Below are positions 8,093 to 16,152 of a stretch of 64,000 nucleotides of DNA, piece after piece; the stretch's first letter is position 1, and every line of letters begins with the position of its first letter. Under the pieces are notes generated by a model. It had not been told where the DNA came from, made no database searches, and saw only the letters and a list, made by a program, of their open reading frames with translations. Made by a program: the position numbers and the translations under genes. Source of the DNA: Sphingomonas sp. J315 (lineage in GTDB: Bacteria > Pseudomonadota > Alphaproteobacteria > Sphingomonadales > Sphingomonadaceae); the NCBI RefSeq assembly GCF_024666595.1, contig NZ_CP088296.1, forward strand, positions 1,364,001-1,428,000, read 5' to 3'.

Positions 8093-9040
8093 ATGCGCCA
8101 CCCGACGCTCAATCGCGTCCCAGATCATCGCGGCGGTATCGGTCCCGTTGAACCGGTCGATCGCCACGATCCCCGTCGGCGACGTCACGTTGATCTCGGT
8201 CAGCCATTCGCCGCCGATCACGTCGATCCCGACAAAGATCAGACCGCGCCGTTTGAGCTCCGGCCCCAGCGCCGCGCAAATCTCGGCTTCCTTCGCGGTC
8301 AGTTCGGTCTTCGCTGCGGTCCCGCCGACCGCCAGGTTCGACCGGATTTCGCCCTCGCCCGGCACGCGGTTGACCGCGCCCGCCACCTCGCCATCGACCA
8401 GCACGATGCGCTTGTCGCCCTTCGCCACATCGGGAAGGAACGCCTGCACCATATGCGGCTCGCGATAGGCGGTGTTGAACACCTCGATCAGCGACGACAG
8501 GTTCGCGCCGTCGGCGTCGATCTTGAAGATCGCCTTGCCGCCATTGCCATGCAGCGGCTTGACCACGATCGCGCCATGCTTCGCCAGAAACGCCTTCGCC
8601 TCGTCATAGTCGCGCGTAATCAAGGTCGGCGGCATGAAGCGCGCGAAATCGAGCACCCAGACCTTCTCGGGCGCATTGCGCACGCTGGCGGGATCGTTGA
8701 CCACCAAAGTCTTGTCGGAAATCCGCTCGAGCAGATGCGTCGCGGTGATATAGCCGAGGTCGAACGGCGGATCCTGTCGCATCAGCACGACATCGACCTC
8801 TTCGCCCAGATCGAGCGACACCGGCTCACCGAACTCGAAATGATTCCCCGCGACCCGCTGCACCGTCACCGGGTGCGCCTTCGCCCACACCCGCCCATCG
8901 GCATAGTTCAGCGCTTCGGGCGCATAGTGGAACAGCCGATGCCCGCGCGCCTGCGCCGACAGCATCAGCGCAAAGGTCGAATCGCCCGCGATATTGATCG
9001 AGGCAAGCGGGTCCATCTGCACGGCGACGGTGAGGGGCAT
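8051..9040 (-). CDS. gshB: Glutathione synthase
   Basis: A 329-residue ATP-grasp enzyme that adds glycine to gamma-glutamylcysteine. MPLTVAVQMDPLASINIAGD is the usual N-terminus, RQDPPFDLGYITATHLLE and VVKPLHGNGGKAIFKI (nucleotide-binding loop) are conserved, and LTEINVTSPTG carries metal ligands near the C-terminus. The start at 9038-9040 is used because the upstream extension looks non-coding. The last dozen residues (PSRLREGSGEGL) and the stop codon come from a dispersed hairpin repeat, so the original C-terminus has probably been replaced or extended. It follows yraN and rsmI on the same strand. Confidence 0.95.
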   Translation of the reverse strand: MPLTVAVQMDPLASINIAGDSTFALMLSAQARGHRLFHYAPEALNYADGRVWAKAHPVTVQRVAGNHFEFGEPVSLDLGEEVDVVLMRQDPPFDLGYITATHLLERISDKTLVVNDPASVRNAPEKVWVLDFARFMPPTLITRDYDEAKAFLAKHGAIVVKPLHGNGGKAIFKIDADGANLSSLIEVFNTAYREPHMVQAFLPDVAKGDKRIVLVDGEVAGAVNRVPGEGEIRSNLAVGGTAAKTELTAKEAEICAALGPELKRRGLIFVGIDVIGGEWLTEINVTSPTGIVAIDRFNGTDTAAMIWDAIERRVAHLPSRLREGSGEGL

Positions 9041-9107
9041 TCGCGGTCCTTTGTCGGCTTCAACGCCGCAAGTAGGGAGCCGGTGGGCGAATGTCACCCG
9101 ATCCCCT

Positions 9108-9461
9108 CTAACCAATCCAGGCATTCTCGATATGGCGCGGCCGCACGCCCGGCGCGAGAAGCAGCACATCGACCCGGATATCCTCGCCGTTCGCTGCATA
9201 GCGCGGCATCAGATACTCCGCGGCCGCCGCGACCCGCGCGAGCCGCCGCTCGTCGATCGCGAAATCGAGTTCTGACGCCGTCTTGCGCGCCTTCACCTCG
9301 ACGAACGCCACCAGCCGTCCGCGCTTCGCCACCAGGTCGACCTCCCCCGCCGGCGTCCGCACCCGCCGGTCGAGGATCCGCCACCCCCGCAACCGCAAAT
9401 ACCACGCGGCGCGCGTCTCCCCGTCGCGGCCCGATTGCTCGGCAGCGCGGCGGTCTCTCAC
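9108..9461 (-). CDS. yraN: YraN family protein (UPF0102), endonuclease-like
   Basis: A 117-residue protein of the UPF0102 family with a restriction-endonuclease-like core: GETRAAWYLRLRGWRIL, then AGEVDLVAKRGRLVAFVEVK, which supplies the E-x(n)-D-x(n)-ExK residues. Its cellular role is not established. It begins with GTG at 9459-9461, whose bases overlap the rsmI stop (GTGA), indicating translational coupling. The order rsmI-yraN-gshB beside an LpoA-like gene is common in proteobacteria. Confidence 0.87.
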   Translation of the reverse strand: MRDRRAAEQSGRDGETRAAWYLRLRGWRILDRRVRTPAGEVDLVAKRGRLVAFVEVKARKTASELDFAIDERRLARVAAAAEYLMPRYAANGEDIRVDVLLLAPGVRPRHIENAWIG

Positions 9462-10291
9462 CCCTTGAGCTCCATCGCCCGCGCATACAGTGCCTTGCGA
9501 TCCAGCCCCAGCCGCTTGGCCACCTCGCCCGCCGCCTTCGACACCGGCAGCCGCGTCAGCGCCTCGGCCAGCGCCGCATCCGCATCCTCCGCGCTCGCCG
9601 GAGTCGCCTCGCCCGGCGGGGCGACCACGACCACGATCTCGCCCTTCGGCCCGCCCTCGGCATAGCGCGCCGACAATTCGGTCAGCGATCCCGTCACGCA
9701 TTCCTCGAACTTCTTGGTGATCTCGCGCGCCACCGCCGCCTCGCGATCCCCCAGCCCCTCGGCCAGTGCCGCCAGCGCGGCCGACAGCCGCGGCCCGCTT
9801 TCGTAGAAGACCAGGGTCGCGCGCACCCCCGACACTTCGGCAATCGCCTCCGCCCGCGCCTGCTGCTTGCTCGGCAAAAATCCCATGAACAGAAACCGGT
9901 CGGTCGGCAGTCCGGCCAGCGTCAGCGCCGCGATCCCCGCGCACGGCCCGGGAATCGTCACCACTGCATGCCCCGCCGCACGCGCGTCGCGCACCAATTT
10001 GTATCCGGGGTCGGAGATCAACGGCGTCCCCGCGTCCGACACCAACGCCACCGCCTCACGCTCCATCCGCGCCACCAGCCCCGGCCGCACCGCCTCGGCA
10101 TTGTGGTCGTGATATGGCGTCATCGGTCGCTTCGCACCCAGATGCCGGAACAACCCCGCTGTCACACGCGAGTCCTCGACTGCAACCACATCGGCGTTCA
10201 GGAGTATTTCAGCCGCACGCGGGGAAAGATCGCCGAGATTGCCGATCGGCGTCGCGACGATGTAGAGGCCGGGCTGAAGAACAGAAGTCAT
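9458..10291 (-). CDS. rsmI: 16S rRNA (cytidine1402-2'-O)-methyltransferase
   Basis: A 277-residue tetrapyrrole-methylase-fold enzyme that 2'-O-methylates C1402 of 16S rRNA in the decoding centre. GLYIVATPIGNLGDLSPRA (about 8-26), VAVEDSRVTAGLFRHLG, LVSDAGTPLISDPGYKLV and VTIPGPCAGIAALTLAGLP are family hallmarks. Its ATG is only 11 bp from the divergent start of the LpoA-like gene, and I see no clear Shine-Dalgarno sequence there. It is the first gene of the rsmI-yraN-gshB run. Confidence 0.93.
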   Translation of the reverse strand: MTSVLQPGLYIVATPIGNLGDLSPRAAEILLNADVVAVEDSRVTAGLFRHLGAKRPMTPYHDHNAEAVRPGLVARMEREAVALVSDAGTPLISDPGYKLVRDARAAGHAVVTIPGPCAGIAALTLAGLPTDRFLFMGFLPSKQQARAEAIAEVSGVRATLVFYESGPRLSAALAALAEGLGDREAAVAREITKKFEECVTGSLTELSARYAEGGPKGEIVVVVAPPGEATPASAEDADAALAEALTRLPVSKAAGEVAKRLGLDRKALYARAMELKG

Positions 10292-10302
10292 TGGGGAACG
10301 TC

Positions 10303-11502
10303 ATGGCAGAGGCAGGACTGAAACGCCAACCGGGCATCGCGACCATCGTCCGGGGGATCGTCATCGGCGCGGCGCTCGCGCTGTCGGCCTGCGTCCGCCC
10401 CTCAGCCCCGCCGCCGGAGCCGGTGCGGCCGGGACCGACCACGCCGGTCCGCCCGACCACCCCGCCGCCGATCCGCCCCGGTCTGCCCGAGGCGGATACC
10501 GAACGGCACCGCGTCGCCCTGCTCGTCCCGCTGTCGGGCACCAATGCCGGGATCGGCCGCAGCCTCGCCAATGCGACCCAGCTTGCGATCCTCGATCTCA
10601 AGGCGGACAATGTCCGCATCACGACCTACGATACCGCACTCGGCGCGACCGCCGCAGCGACCCGCGCGCTGGCCGACGGCAACAAGCTGATCCTCGGTCC
10701 GCTCCTGTCCGAGGACGCGCGCGCCATCGCGCCGCTCGCCCGCCGCGCCGGGGTACCGGTGCTCGCCTTCTCGAACGACACCAGCGTCGCCGGCAACGGC
10801 ACCTATGTCATGGGCTATGCCCCCGCCCAGTCGATCGAGCGCGTGGTCGATTATGCCCGGCGCAGCGGCGTCACCGACTTTGCCGGCCTGATGCCGACCG
10901 GCCTCTATGGCGACCGCGCCAGCACCGCCTTCCTCCGCGCGGTCGAGGGTGCGGGCGGCAAGGTCACCGCGCTCGAAACCTACAACCGCGGCGCACCGGC
11001 GATGAACGCCGCGATCGCCCGCCTCGCTCGCTCGCCATTCCAGGCGGTGCTGATCGCCGACAGCGCCAGCGGCGCGGTCACCGCGATCCCCGGCATCCGC
11101 CGCGCCAATGCCAGCGCAAAGGTGCTCGGCACCGAATTGTGGAACAGCGATTCGGGCATTGGCGGGATGACGCCCCTGACCGGCAGCTGGTTCGCCAGCG
11201 TCTCCGACACGCTCTACCGCACCTATGCCGCCAAATATCGGGCGCGCTTCGGCGCGGCACCCTATCGCCTGTCGACGCTCGGCTATGACGCGGTGCTGCT
11301 CACCGTCCGCATCGCCCGCGACTGGCGCCCCGGCGACGCCTTTCCGACCGATCGCCTGGGCGACAGCGGCGGCTTTGGCGGCATCGACGGCGCGTTCCGC
11401 TTCGGCCGCGACGGCGTCGCCGAACGCGCGCTGGAGGTGCAGGAGATTCGCGGTGGCACCACCGTCACGGTGTCCCCCGCACCGCAGGGTTTCGGGCGGT
11501 AA
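10303..11502 (+). CDS. Penicillin-binding protein activator LpoA-like lipoprotein
   Basis: A 399-residue outer-membrane or periplasmic lipoprotein. The signal sequence ends in LALSAC (lipobox, Cys near 30), followed by a Pro-rich linker (about 32-60) and a periplasmic-binding-protein-like fold related to the LpoA C-terminal domain and branched-chain amino-acid binding proteins: RVALLVPLSGTNAGIGRSLA, GNKLILGPLLSEDARAIAPLA, GVPVLAFSND, GYDAVLLTVRIARDW. In E. coli LpoA activates PBP1A; that role here is inferred from similarity and from the shared neighbourhood with rsmI-yraN. ATG follows GGGGAACGTC. A large inverted repeat follows the stop. Confidence 0.85.
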   Translation: MAEAGLKRQPGIATIVRGIVIGAALALSACVRPSAPPPEPVRPGPTTPVRPTTPPPIRPGLPEADTERHRVALLVPLSGTNAGIGRSLANATQLAILDLKADNVRITTYDTALGATAAATRALADGNKLILGPLLSEDARAIAPLARRAGVPVLAFSNDTSVAGNGTYVMGYAPAQSIERVVDYARRSGVTDFAGLMPTGLYGDRASTAFLRAVEGAGGKVTALETYNRGAPAMNAAIARLARSPFQAVLIADSASGAVTAIPGIRRANASAKVLGTELWNSDSGIGGMTPLTGSWFASVSDTLYRTYAAKYRARFGAAPYRLSTLGYDAVLLTVRIARDWRPGDAFPTDRLGDSGGFGGIDGAFRFGRDGVAERALEVQEIRGGTTVTVSPAPQGFGR

Positions 11503-11509
11503 GTCAAAA

Positions 11510-11638
11510 ATCCTCCCCGGAACGGGGAGGGGGACCATGCGCAGCATGGTGGAGGGGGCCCGAGGCAAGCGCATCCGTTGCCTCGGGCCCCCTCCGTCAG
11601 CGCTGCGCGCTGCCACCTCCCCGTTCCGGGGAGGGTTT
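11510..11638. repeat. Large inverted hairpin repeat (BIME-like)
   Basis: Outer arms AATCCTCCCCGGAACGGGGA and its inverse at about 11616-11636 enclose internal hairpins: ATGCGCAGCAT, a pair GGCCCGAGGCAA / TTGCCTCGGGCC, and GCAGCGCGCAGCGC. The element separates the convergent LpoA-like and hemW genes. The outer arm recurs as a single hairpin at 20675-20700. Confidence 0.8.
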
Positions 11639-12776
11639 ACCGAACCACCTCCCGCAATATCCCCTCCAGTACCGGCATCCCCGCATCGGTAACCCGCAGC
11701 CGATCGCCCTCGCGCACGATCAGCCCATGTGCCGCCAGTCGCTCCACCGCATCCAGATCGACAAACCCCGCCCCGATCCGCGCCAGGTCGACGCCCTCGG
11801 CCAGCCTTAGCCCCATCACCAGCGCCTCGGTCGCGCGTTCGGCCTTCGTCAGCGCAACCTCCTCCTGCATCCCATGCCCGTTGCGCGCCACCGCGTTCAG
11901 CCAGTTCTCCGGCTTCTTGTGGCGCGTGGTCGCCTGCCCCGTCCGCCGCCCATGGGCTCCCGGCCCGACCCCGGCATAATCGGTATAGCGCCAGTAGCTG
12001 AGGTTATGCCGGCTCTCCGCCCCGCGCCGCGCATGGTTCGACACCTCGTACAGCGGCAGCCCCGCCGCGCCGGTCAACGCCTGCGTGACGTCCCACAGAT
12101 CGGCCGCCGCATCGGCGTCGGGGATCACCAGATCGCCCTTCGCCGCGAGCGTCGCAAAGCGCGTCCCCGGCTCGATCGTCAGCTGATACAGCGACAGATG
12201 CTCGGTCCCGAAGCTGAGCGCTTGGCGAAGTTCCGTCTCCCAGTCCGCCACCGTCTGCCCCGGCCGCGCATAGATCAGGTCGAAACTCACCCGTCCGAAA
12301 TGCCGCTGCGCCGTCGCCAGCGCCCCCAGCCCCTCGGCCACGCCATGCGCCCGCCCCAGAAAGCCCAGCGCTTCATCGTCCAGCGCCTGCAACCCCAGCG
12401 ACACACGGTTCACCCCCGCCGCAGCCAGATCGGCGAACCGCGCCGCCTCGACCGATGACGGATTGGCCTCCAGCGTCACTTCCAGATCGCCCTGCGGCGT
12501 CCATGCCGCGACCGCCGCGTCGATCACCGCCGCGACCGTTTCGGGCGGCATCAGCGACGGCGTGCCCCCGCCGAAGAAGATCGATCCCAGCCGCCGCCCG
12601 GGCAGCAACGCCGCCTCGTGCGCCAGGTCGGCGAGCAGCGCCTTGCGCCACGCATCCTGGTCCACCACCTCGCGGACATGGCTGTTGAAATCGCAATAAG
12701 GGCATTTGGACACGCAGAACGGCCAGTGGACATAGAGCGCCAGCGGTTCGGCATCACTCGGTTGGGAAGCGTTCAT
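11637..12776 (-). CDS. hemW: Radical SAM heme chaperone HemW
   Basis: A 379-residue radical-SAM protein, formerly called oxygen-independent coproporphyrinogen oxidase-like. The cluster motif is CVSKCPYC (Cys21, 25, 28) within LYVHWPFCVSKCPYCDFNSH, with the extra aromatic/Cys pattern typical of HemN/HemW. SIFFGGGTPSLM and GVNRVSLGLQALDD follow, and a C-terminal HemN-like domain is present. HemW delivers heme to respiratory proteins in the family members studied. Order hemW then rdgB and rph on the same strand is widespread in alphaproteobacteria, though here other genes intervene. Confidence 0.92.
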   Translation of the reverse strand: MNASQPSDAEPLALYVHWPFCVSKCPYCDFNSHVREVVDQDAWRKALLADLAHEAALLPGRRLGSIFFGGGTPSLMPPETVAAVIDAAVAAWTPQGDLEVTLEANPSSVEAARFADLAAAGVNRVSLGLQALDDEALGFLGRAHGVAEGLGALATAQRHFGRVSFDLIYARPGQTVADWETELRQALSFGTEHLSLYQLTIEPGTRFATLAAKGDLVIPDADAAADLWDVTQALTGAAGLPLYEVSNHARRGAESRHNLSYWRYTDYAGVGPGAHGRRTGQATTRHKKPENWLNAVARNGHGMQEEVALTKAERATEALVMGLRLAEGVDLARIGAGFVDLDAVERLAAHGLIVREGDRLRVTDAGMPVLEGILREVVR

Positions 12777-12815
12777 CTGGCGCGCGCTATGCGCCGGATT
12801 GAGGTCTCACGAAAG

Positions 12816-13367
12816 ATGCTGCTGTTCCCCCTGCTGATCCTCGCCGCCTGCTCGCCCCAGGCCGAAGAACCCAAGCGATTCGTCGAACGCCGGGAGTCGA
12901 TGGCGCCCGCCCCGCGCGGAGCCGACCGGCTGCGCACCGCGATGCTCGACACCCACAACGCCGCACGCGCCGCTGTGCGCGTACCGCCGCTAAGCTGGGA
13001 CGAAGGGCTTGCGCGTGACGCCGCCACCTATGCACGCGACCTCGCCCGTCGCGGCGCGTTCGAACATTCAAGGCAACCGCGCGGCCCCGCTGCACAGGGG
13101 GAAAATCTGTGGAAAGGCACCCGCAGCGCCTATCGTTACGAAGAGATGGCCGGACATTGGGTCGCGGAAAGGCGCGACTATCTCAACCGCCCGATCCCCA
13201 ATATCAGCCGCACCGGTCGCTTCGTCGATGCCGGCCACTATGCCCAGATCGTCTGGTCGCGCACCACCCGAGTCGGCTGCGCACTGGCCAGCAACGCACG
13301 CGAGGATGTGCTGGTGTGCCGCTATTCCCCCGCGGGGAATGTGATGGGACAGGTCGCGTTGCCTTAA
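12816..13367 (+). CDS. CAP-domain (SCP/PR1-like) lipoprotein
   Basis: A 183-residue exported protein. MLLFPLLILAACS is a compact lipoprotein signal with Cys12. The CAP domain spans about 55-183: LDTHNAARAAVRVPPLSW, YARDLARRGAFEHS, GENLWKGT, FVDAGHYAQIVWSRTTRVGC (the CAP1 signature) and VLVCRYSPAGNVMG (CAP2). CAP proteins are secreted; bacterial ones have no general assigned activity. An in-frame ATG nine codons upstream is possible, but the chosen start gives the clean signal peptide. It is divergent from hemW and ends against a hairpin repeat. Confidence 0.87.
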   Translation: MLLFPLLILAACSPQAEEPKRFVERRESMAPAPRGADRLRTAMLDTHNAARAAVRVPPLSWDEGLARDAATYARDLARRGAFEHSRQPRGPAAQGENLWKGTRSAYRYEEMAGHWVAERRDYLNRPIPNISRTGRFVDAGHYAQIVWSRTTRVGCALASNAREDVLVCRYSPAGNVMGQVALP

Positions 13368-13374
13368 CCAACTT

Positions 13375-13457
13375 CGTCACCCCGGGCTTGACCCGGGGCC
13401 CAGCTGCCTTGCCCAACGGATGAAGAAGCGGGGCCCCGGGTCAAGCCCGGGGTGACG
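13375..13457. repeat. Inverted repeat, GTCACCCCGGGCTTGACCCGG family
   Basis: Two opposed copies of CGTCACCCCGGGCTTGACCC, with GGGGCCC extensions, flank a short spacer. The family recurs at 17779-17887, 21540-21625 and 26718-26878. The right copy is translated as the C-terminus of the gene ending at 13441. Confidence 0.78.
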
Positions 13458-14118
13458 ATGATTTGGTGGCTCGCGCCTTCAACCGCTCCACCCGCGCGAA
13501 CGAAGCTTCCTCGCGCCCGAACAGGTAGAATTTCGCCTTCCGCCCCGCCGCCTCGTCGCCCTCCAGCCGCCGCTCCAGCTTGCGGATACCGAAACTGCCC
13601 TTGAGGCAGCACACGCACCCGCATGGCGGCGCACCATTCGCGCCGGGCATGTAGCGCCACCCCGTCACCTGCGGCAGCATCTTGAAGCGCAGAATTTCGC
13701 TCCGTGCGATCGGCCGCGCGATCGTCACCTGGAAGCCCTCGGGCGAGGACGGCAGCGCCCGCCCACGCTGCACCGCCTTCGACGCCTTGTCCGTCACCCG
13801 CGCCGCAGCCGGATCGCGCTGCTCGGCGGCCAGCATCAACGCTACCGCCTCCGCCGCGCGCATCGCCACGGGGGTACCGTTGAAATGCGACACCTCGACC
13901 ATCTCGTCATCGGGGATCCGGAAATAGACCCCCGCGATCGTCCCGCCGCCCATCCGCCGCAGCTCGCGCAGCCATTGATGCGCGATGTTGAACTCGCGCG
14001 TCACCGGCAGCGCATAGATGCGATCGGCGCGCCACCCGTCCTTCTTGACGAAGGCGATCCCCCCGCGCCGGATACCGGGCAGATTGCGGTGACTGGTCAG
14101 GTGGACAAAGGTCGCCAT
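13441..14118 (-). CDS. Uncharacterised protein with CxCxC motif
   Basis: A 225-residue soluble protein that I cannot assign. The N-terminus FVHLTSHRNLPGIRRGGI resembles the 'His ... GI ... GGI' start of small ADP-ribosyltransferase-like folds (DarT/KptA type), followed by YALPVTREFNIAHQW and VYFRIPDDEMVEVSHFNGTP. A cysteine cluster PCGCVCCLKGSFG near residue 175 could bind metal. These are resemblances only. The last residues (SSPRA) and the TGA come from a dispersed repeat. It starts 18 bp from the rdgB stop on the same strand, so it could be the distal gene of an rph-rdgB unit. Confidence 0.75.
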   Translation of the reverse strand: MATFVHLTSHRNLPGIRRGGIAFVKKDGWRADRIYALPVTREFNIAHQWLRELRRMGGGTIAGVYFRIPDDEMVEVSHFNGTPVAMRAAEAVALMLAAEQRDPAAARVTDKASKAVQRGRALPSSPEGFQVTIARPIARSEILRFKMLPQVTGWRYMPGANGAPPCGCVCCLKGSFGIRKLERRLEGDEAAGRKAKFYLFGREEASFARVERLKARATKSSSPRA

Positions 14119-14136
14119 TCGCCCACCCTAGCCACT

Positions 14137-14805
14137 TCAGAACACCGCCGCGACCAGCTGACTGAAAGCGTCAGCACGATGGCTCATCGCGTGCTTCGCC
14201 GCAGGGTTCATCTCGCCAAAGCTGCGGTCATGGCCTTCGGGCACGAACATCGGATCATAGCCAAAGCCCCGGTCGCCACGCGGCGGCCAGATCAGCGTGC
14301 CGTCGACCCGCCCCTCGAACCATTCGACATGCCCGTCGGGCCAGGCGAGCGCGAGCGCGCAGACGAAATGCGCCGCACGCGACGTCCCCTCGGGCATTGC
14401 GTCCAGCAACGTGTTGACCCGCCGCATCGCGCGGTCGAAATCGCGGCCTTCGCCCTCCTCAGGCTCCAGCGCCGGAATGCCCGGATCGGGCAGGCCCCAG
14501 CGCGCCGAGAAAATCCCCGGCTCGCCGCCCAGCGCCTCGACGCACAGCCCGCTATCGTCGGCCAGTGCGGGCAGACCCGACAGGTCCGCCGCCTGCATCG
14601 CCTTCAGCTCGGCATTGGCGACGAAAGTCGTTCCCGTCTCCTCCGGCTCGGGCAGGTCGAGCGACGCCGCGCTGATCGGCTCGATGCCATAGGGCGCGAG
14701 CAGCTCGCGAATCTCGCGGACCTTGCCCTCATTATGGCTGGCGATGACCAGCTTGCCGGGGGCCAGCTTGCGGATCGCCTGCGGGGCGTCTCCCTCGCCG
14801 CTCAT
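14137..14805 (-). CDS. rdgB: XTP/dITP diphosphatase (RdgB/HAM1)
   Basis: A 222-residue house-cleaning pyrophosphatase that removes deaminated purine nucleotides. [19 protein letters not shown] (about 18-36) is the signature N-terminus, with [34 protein letters not shown] and [20 protein letters not shown] conserved, including the catalytic Asp of ADDSG. It begins 13 bp after the rph stop on the same strand, so the two are almost certainly an operon. Start ATG at 14803-14805 gives a 17-residue leader before the fold; a later start is possible. Confidence 0.93.
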   Translation of the reverse strand: MSGEGDAPQAIRKLAPGKLVIASHNEGKVREIRELLAPYGIEPISAASLDLPEPEETGTTFVANAELKAMQAADLSGLPALADDSGLCVEALGGEPGIFSARWGLPDPGIPALEPEEGEGRDFDRAMRRVNTLLDAMPEGTSRAAHFVCALALAWPDGHVEWFEGRVDGTLIWPPRGDRGFGYDPMFVPEGHDRSFGEMNPAAKHAMSHRADAFSQLVAAVF

Positions 14806-14818
14806 CGTCCCGTCGCCT

Positions 14819-15517
14819 TCAGCTGCGCAGCAAAATCTCGCCGCAGCCGATCCGCGCCAGCCGCAACAGCCGCAGCAGCCCTTCCTCGTCATAGCACGCG
14901 CCCTCGGCGGTCGCCTGCGCCTCGGCAATCTTGCCGTCGGCGAGCAGCACGAAATTGGCATCGGCATCCGCCGCGCTGTCCTCGTCATAATCCAGGTCAA
15001 GCACCGGATTGCCCTGATAGATGCCGCACGACACTGCCGCGACCTGCTGGATGATCGGATCGCTCGTCAGCTTCCCCTCCGCGATCAACTTGTCGACCGC
15101 GAGTCGCAGCGCGACCCACGCGCCGCTGATCGCCGCCGTGCGCGTGCCGCCATCGGCCTGGATCACGTCGCAATCCAGCGTGATCTGGCGCTCGCCCAGC
15201 GCCTTGAGGTCGGTCACCGCGCGCAGGGATCGCCCGATCAGCCGCTGGATCTCCTGCGTCCGCCCCGACTGCTTGCCCTTCGCCGCCTCGCGATTGCCGC
15301 GCGTGTGGGTCGCGCGGGGCAGCATGCCATATTCCGCGGTCACCCAGCCCTCGCCCTTGCCGCGCAGCCAGGGCGGCAGCCGCTCCTCGACGCTCGCGGT
15401 CACCAGCACCTTGGTATTGCCGAAACTCACCAGCACCGATCCTTCGGCGTGGATGGTGAAGTTGGGCTCGATGCTGATTGCACGCATCTGGTCGGGGGCG
15501 CGGCCGCTGGGGCGCAT
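14819..15517 (-). CDS. rph: Ribonuclease PH
   Basis: A 232-residue phosphorolytic 3'-5' exoribonuclease that trims tRNA 3' ends. Clear family segments are [70 protein letters not shown] and [15 protein letters not shown]; RNase PH assembles as a hexamer. ATG at 15515-15517 follows AGGAGACT. It is the first gene of an rph-rdgB unit and is read away from hrcA, with the DUF6438 lipoprotein gene inserted between the two. Confidence 0.95.
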   Translation of the reverse strand: MRPSGRAPDQMRAISIEPNFTIHAEGSVLVSFGNTKVLVTASVEERLPPWLRGKGEGWVTAEYGMLPRATHTRGNREAAKGKQSGRTQEIQRLIGRSLRAVTDLKALGERQITLDCDVIQADGGTRTAAISGAWVALRLAVDKLIAEGKLTSDPIIQQVAAVSCGIYQGNPVLDLDYDEDSAADADANFVLLADGKIAEAQATAEGACYDEEGLLRLLRLARIGCGEILLRS

Positions 15518-15609
15518 AGGGGGGAGTCTCCTGAACTGGTTTGGCAGCGGACCTAGACGCGATGGAACGAACGCGCCAGTCTGACGCTTCGATCCGTCGG
15601 AGAAACGAT

Positions 15610-16122
15610 ATGCGGCGCGTGGGTCTTGTATTCGCATTGGGGCTGGCAATGGCGGGCTGCGCCCGCACGCCGGGGCCAACGGGACCAGTTCCAGCTGCAC
15701 GCGCGGTGACGTCGATCGAATACACGACCGGACCCTGCTTTGGTGCCTGTCCAGTCTATCGCTTTAGCATTTCCAGCGATGGGAACGGGACGTTTGAGGG
15801 GCGCAAGCATACAGGCGTGACCGGCACCCGTCGATTCAGCCTCACGCGCGCCGAATATGATGCTTTCGTCGCTGCGCTTTCCCGCTTCCGTCCCGCTCCC
15901 GATACGGAGCGGGAGATCGTTCCAGGCACGCCGGACTGCAAGGCTGCGGCGACGGATCTGCCGAGCGTGGAGGTGCGCTGGGAATATGCCGACGCACGAA
16001 CCAGTCGCCTCGACTATTATTTCGGCTGCGACATGGAGGCGAACCGCGCCATGGCCGACGCCATCGGCAACGCCCCCGACCTGATCCCCGCGCTGACCCC
16101 GCTGATCGGCGAACGGCCTTGA
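15610..16122 (+). CDS. DUF6438-type lipoprotein
   Basis: A 170-residue predicted lipoprotein. [18 protein letters not shown] is a signal peptide with a lipobox ending at Cys17. The mature part contains [20 protein letters not shown] and a later [10 protein letters not shown], a pattern of conserved cysteines and CPVY that I associate with DUF6438. Function is unknown. It lies between the divergent rph and hrcA genes and reads toward hrcA with a 30-bp gap, so its transcription may continue into hrcA-grpE. Confidence 0.75.
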   Translation: MRRVGLVFALGLAMAGCARTPGPTGPVPAARAVTSIEYTTGPCFGACPVYRFSISSDGNGTFEGRKHTGVTGTRRFSLTRAEYDAFVAALSRFRPAPDTEREIVPGTPDCKAAATDLPSVEVRWEYADARTSRLDYYFGCDMEANRAMADAIGNAPDLIPALTPLIGERP

Positions 16123-16152
16123 GAGCCAGCGCCGACACGCTACATCAATGAT

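Noticed and set aside
8093..10321. 742-codon plus-strand frame across gshB, yraN and rsmI
   Set aside because: All three opposite-strand genes are well-conserved housekeeping genes, and the plus-strand translation is compositionally biased and domain-free.
16123..16152. CIRCE operator before hrcA
   Set aside because: Searched for TTAGCACTC-N9-GAGTGCTAA by eye in this gap and before grpE and clpB; nothing similar was found.
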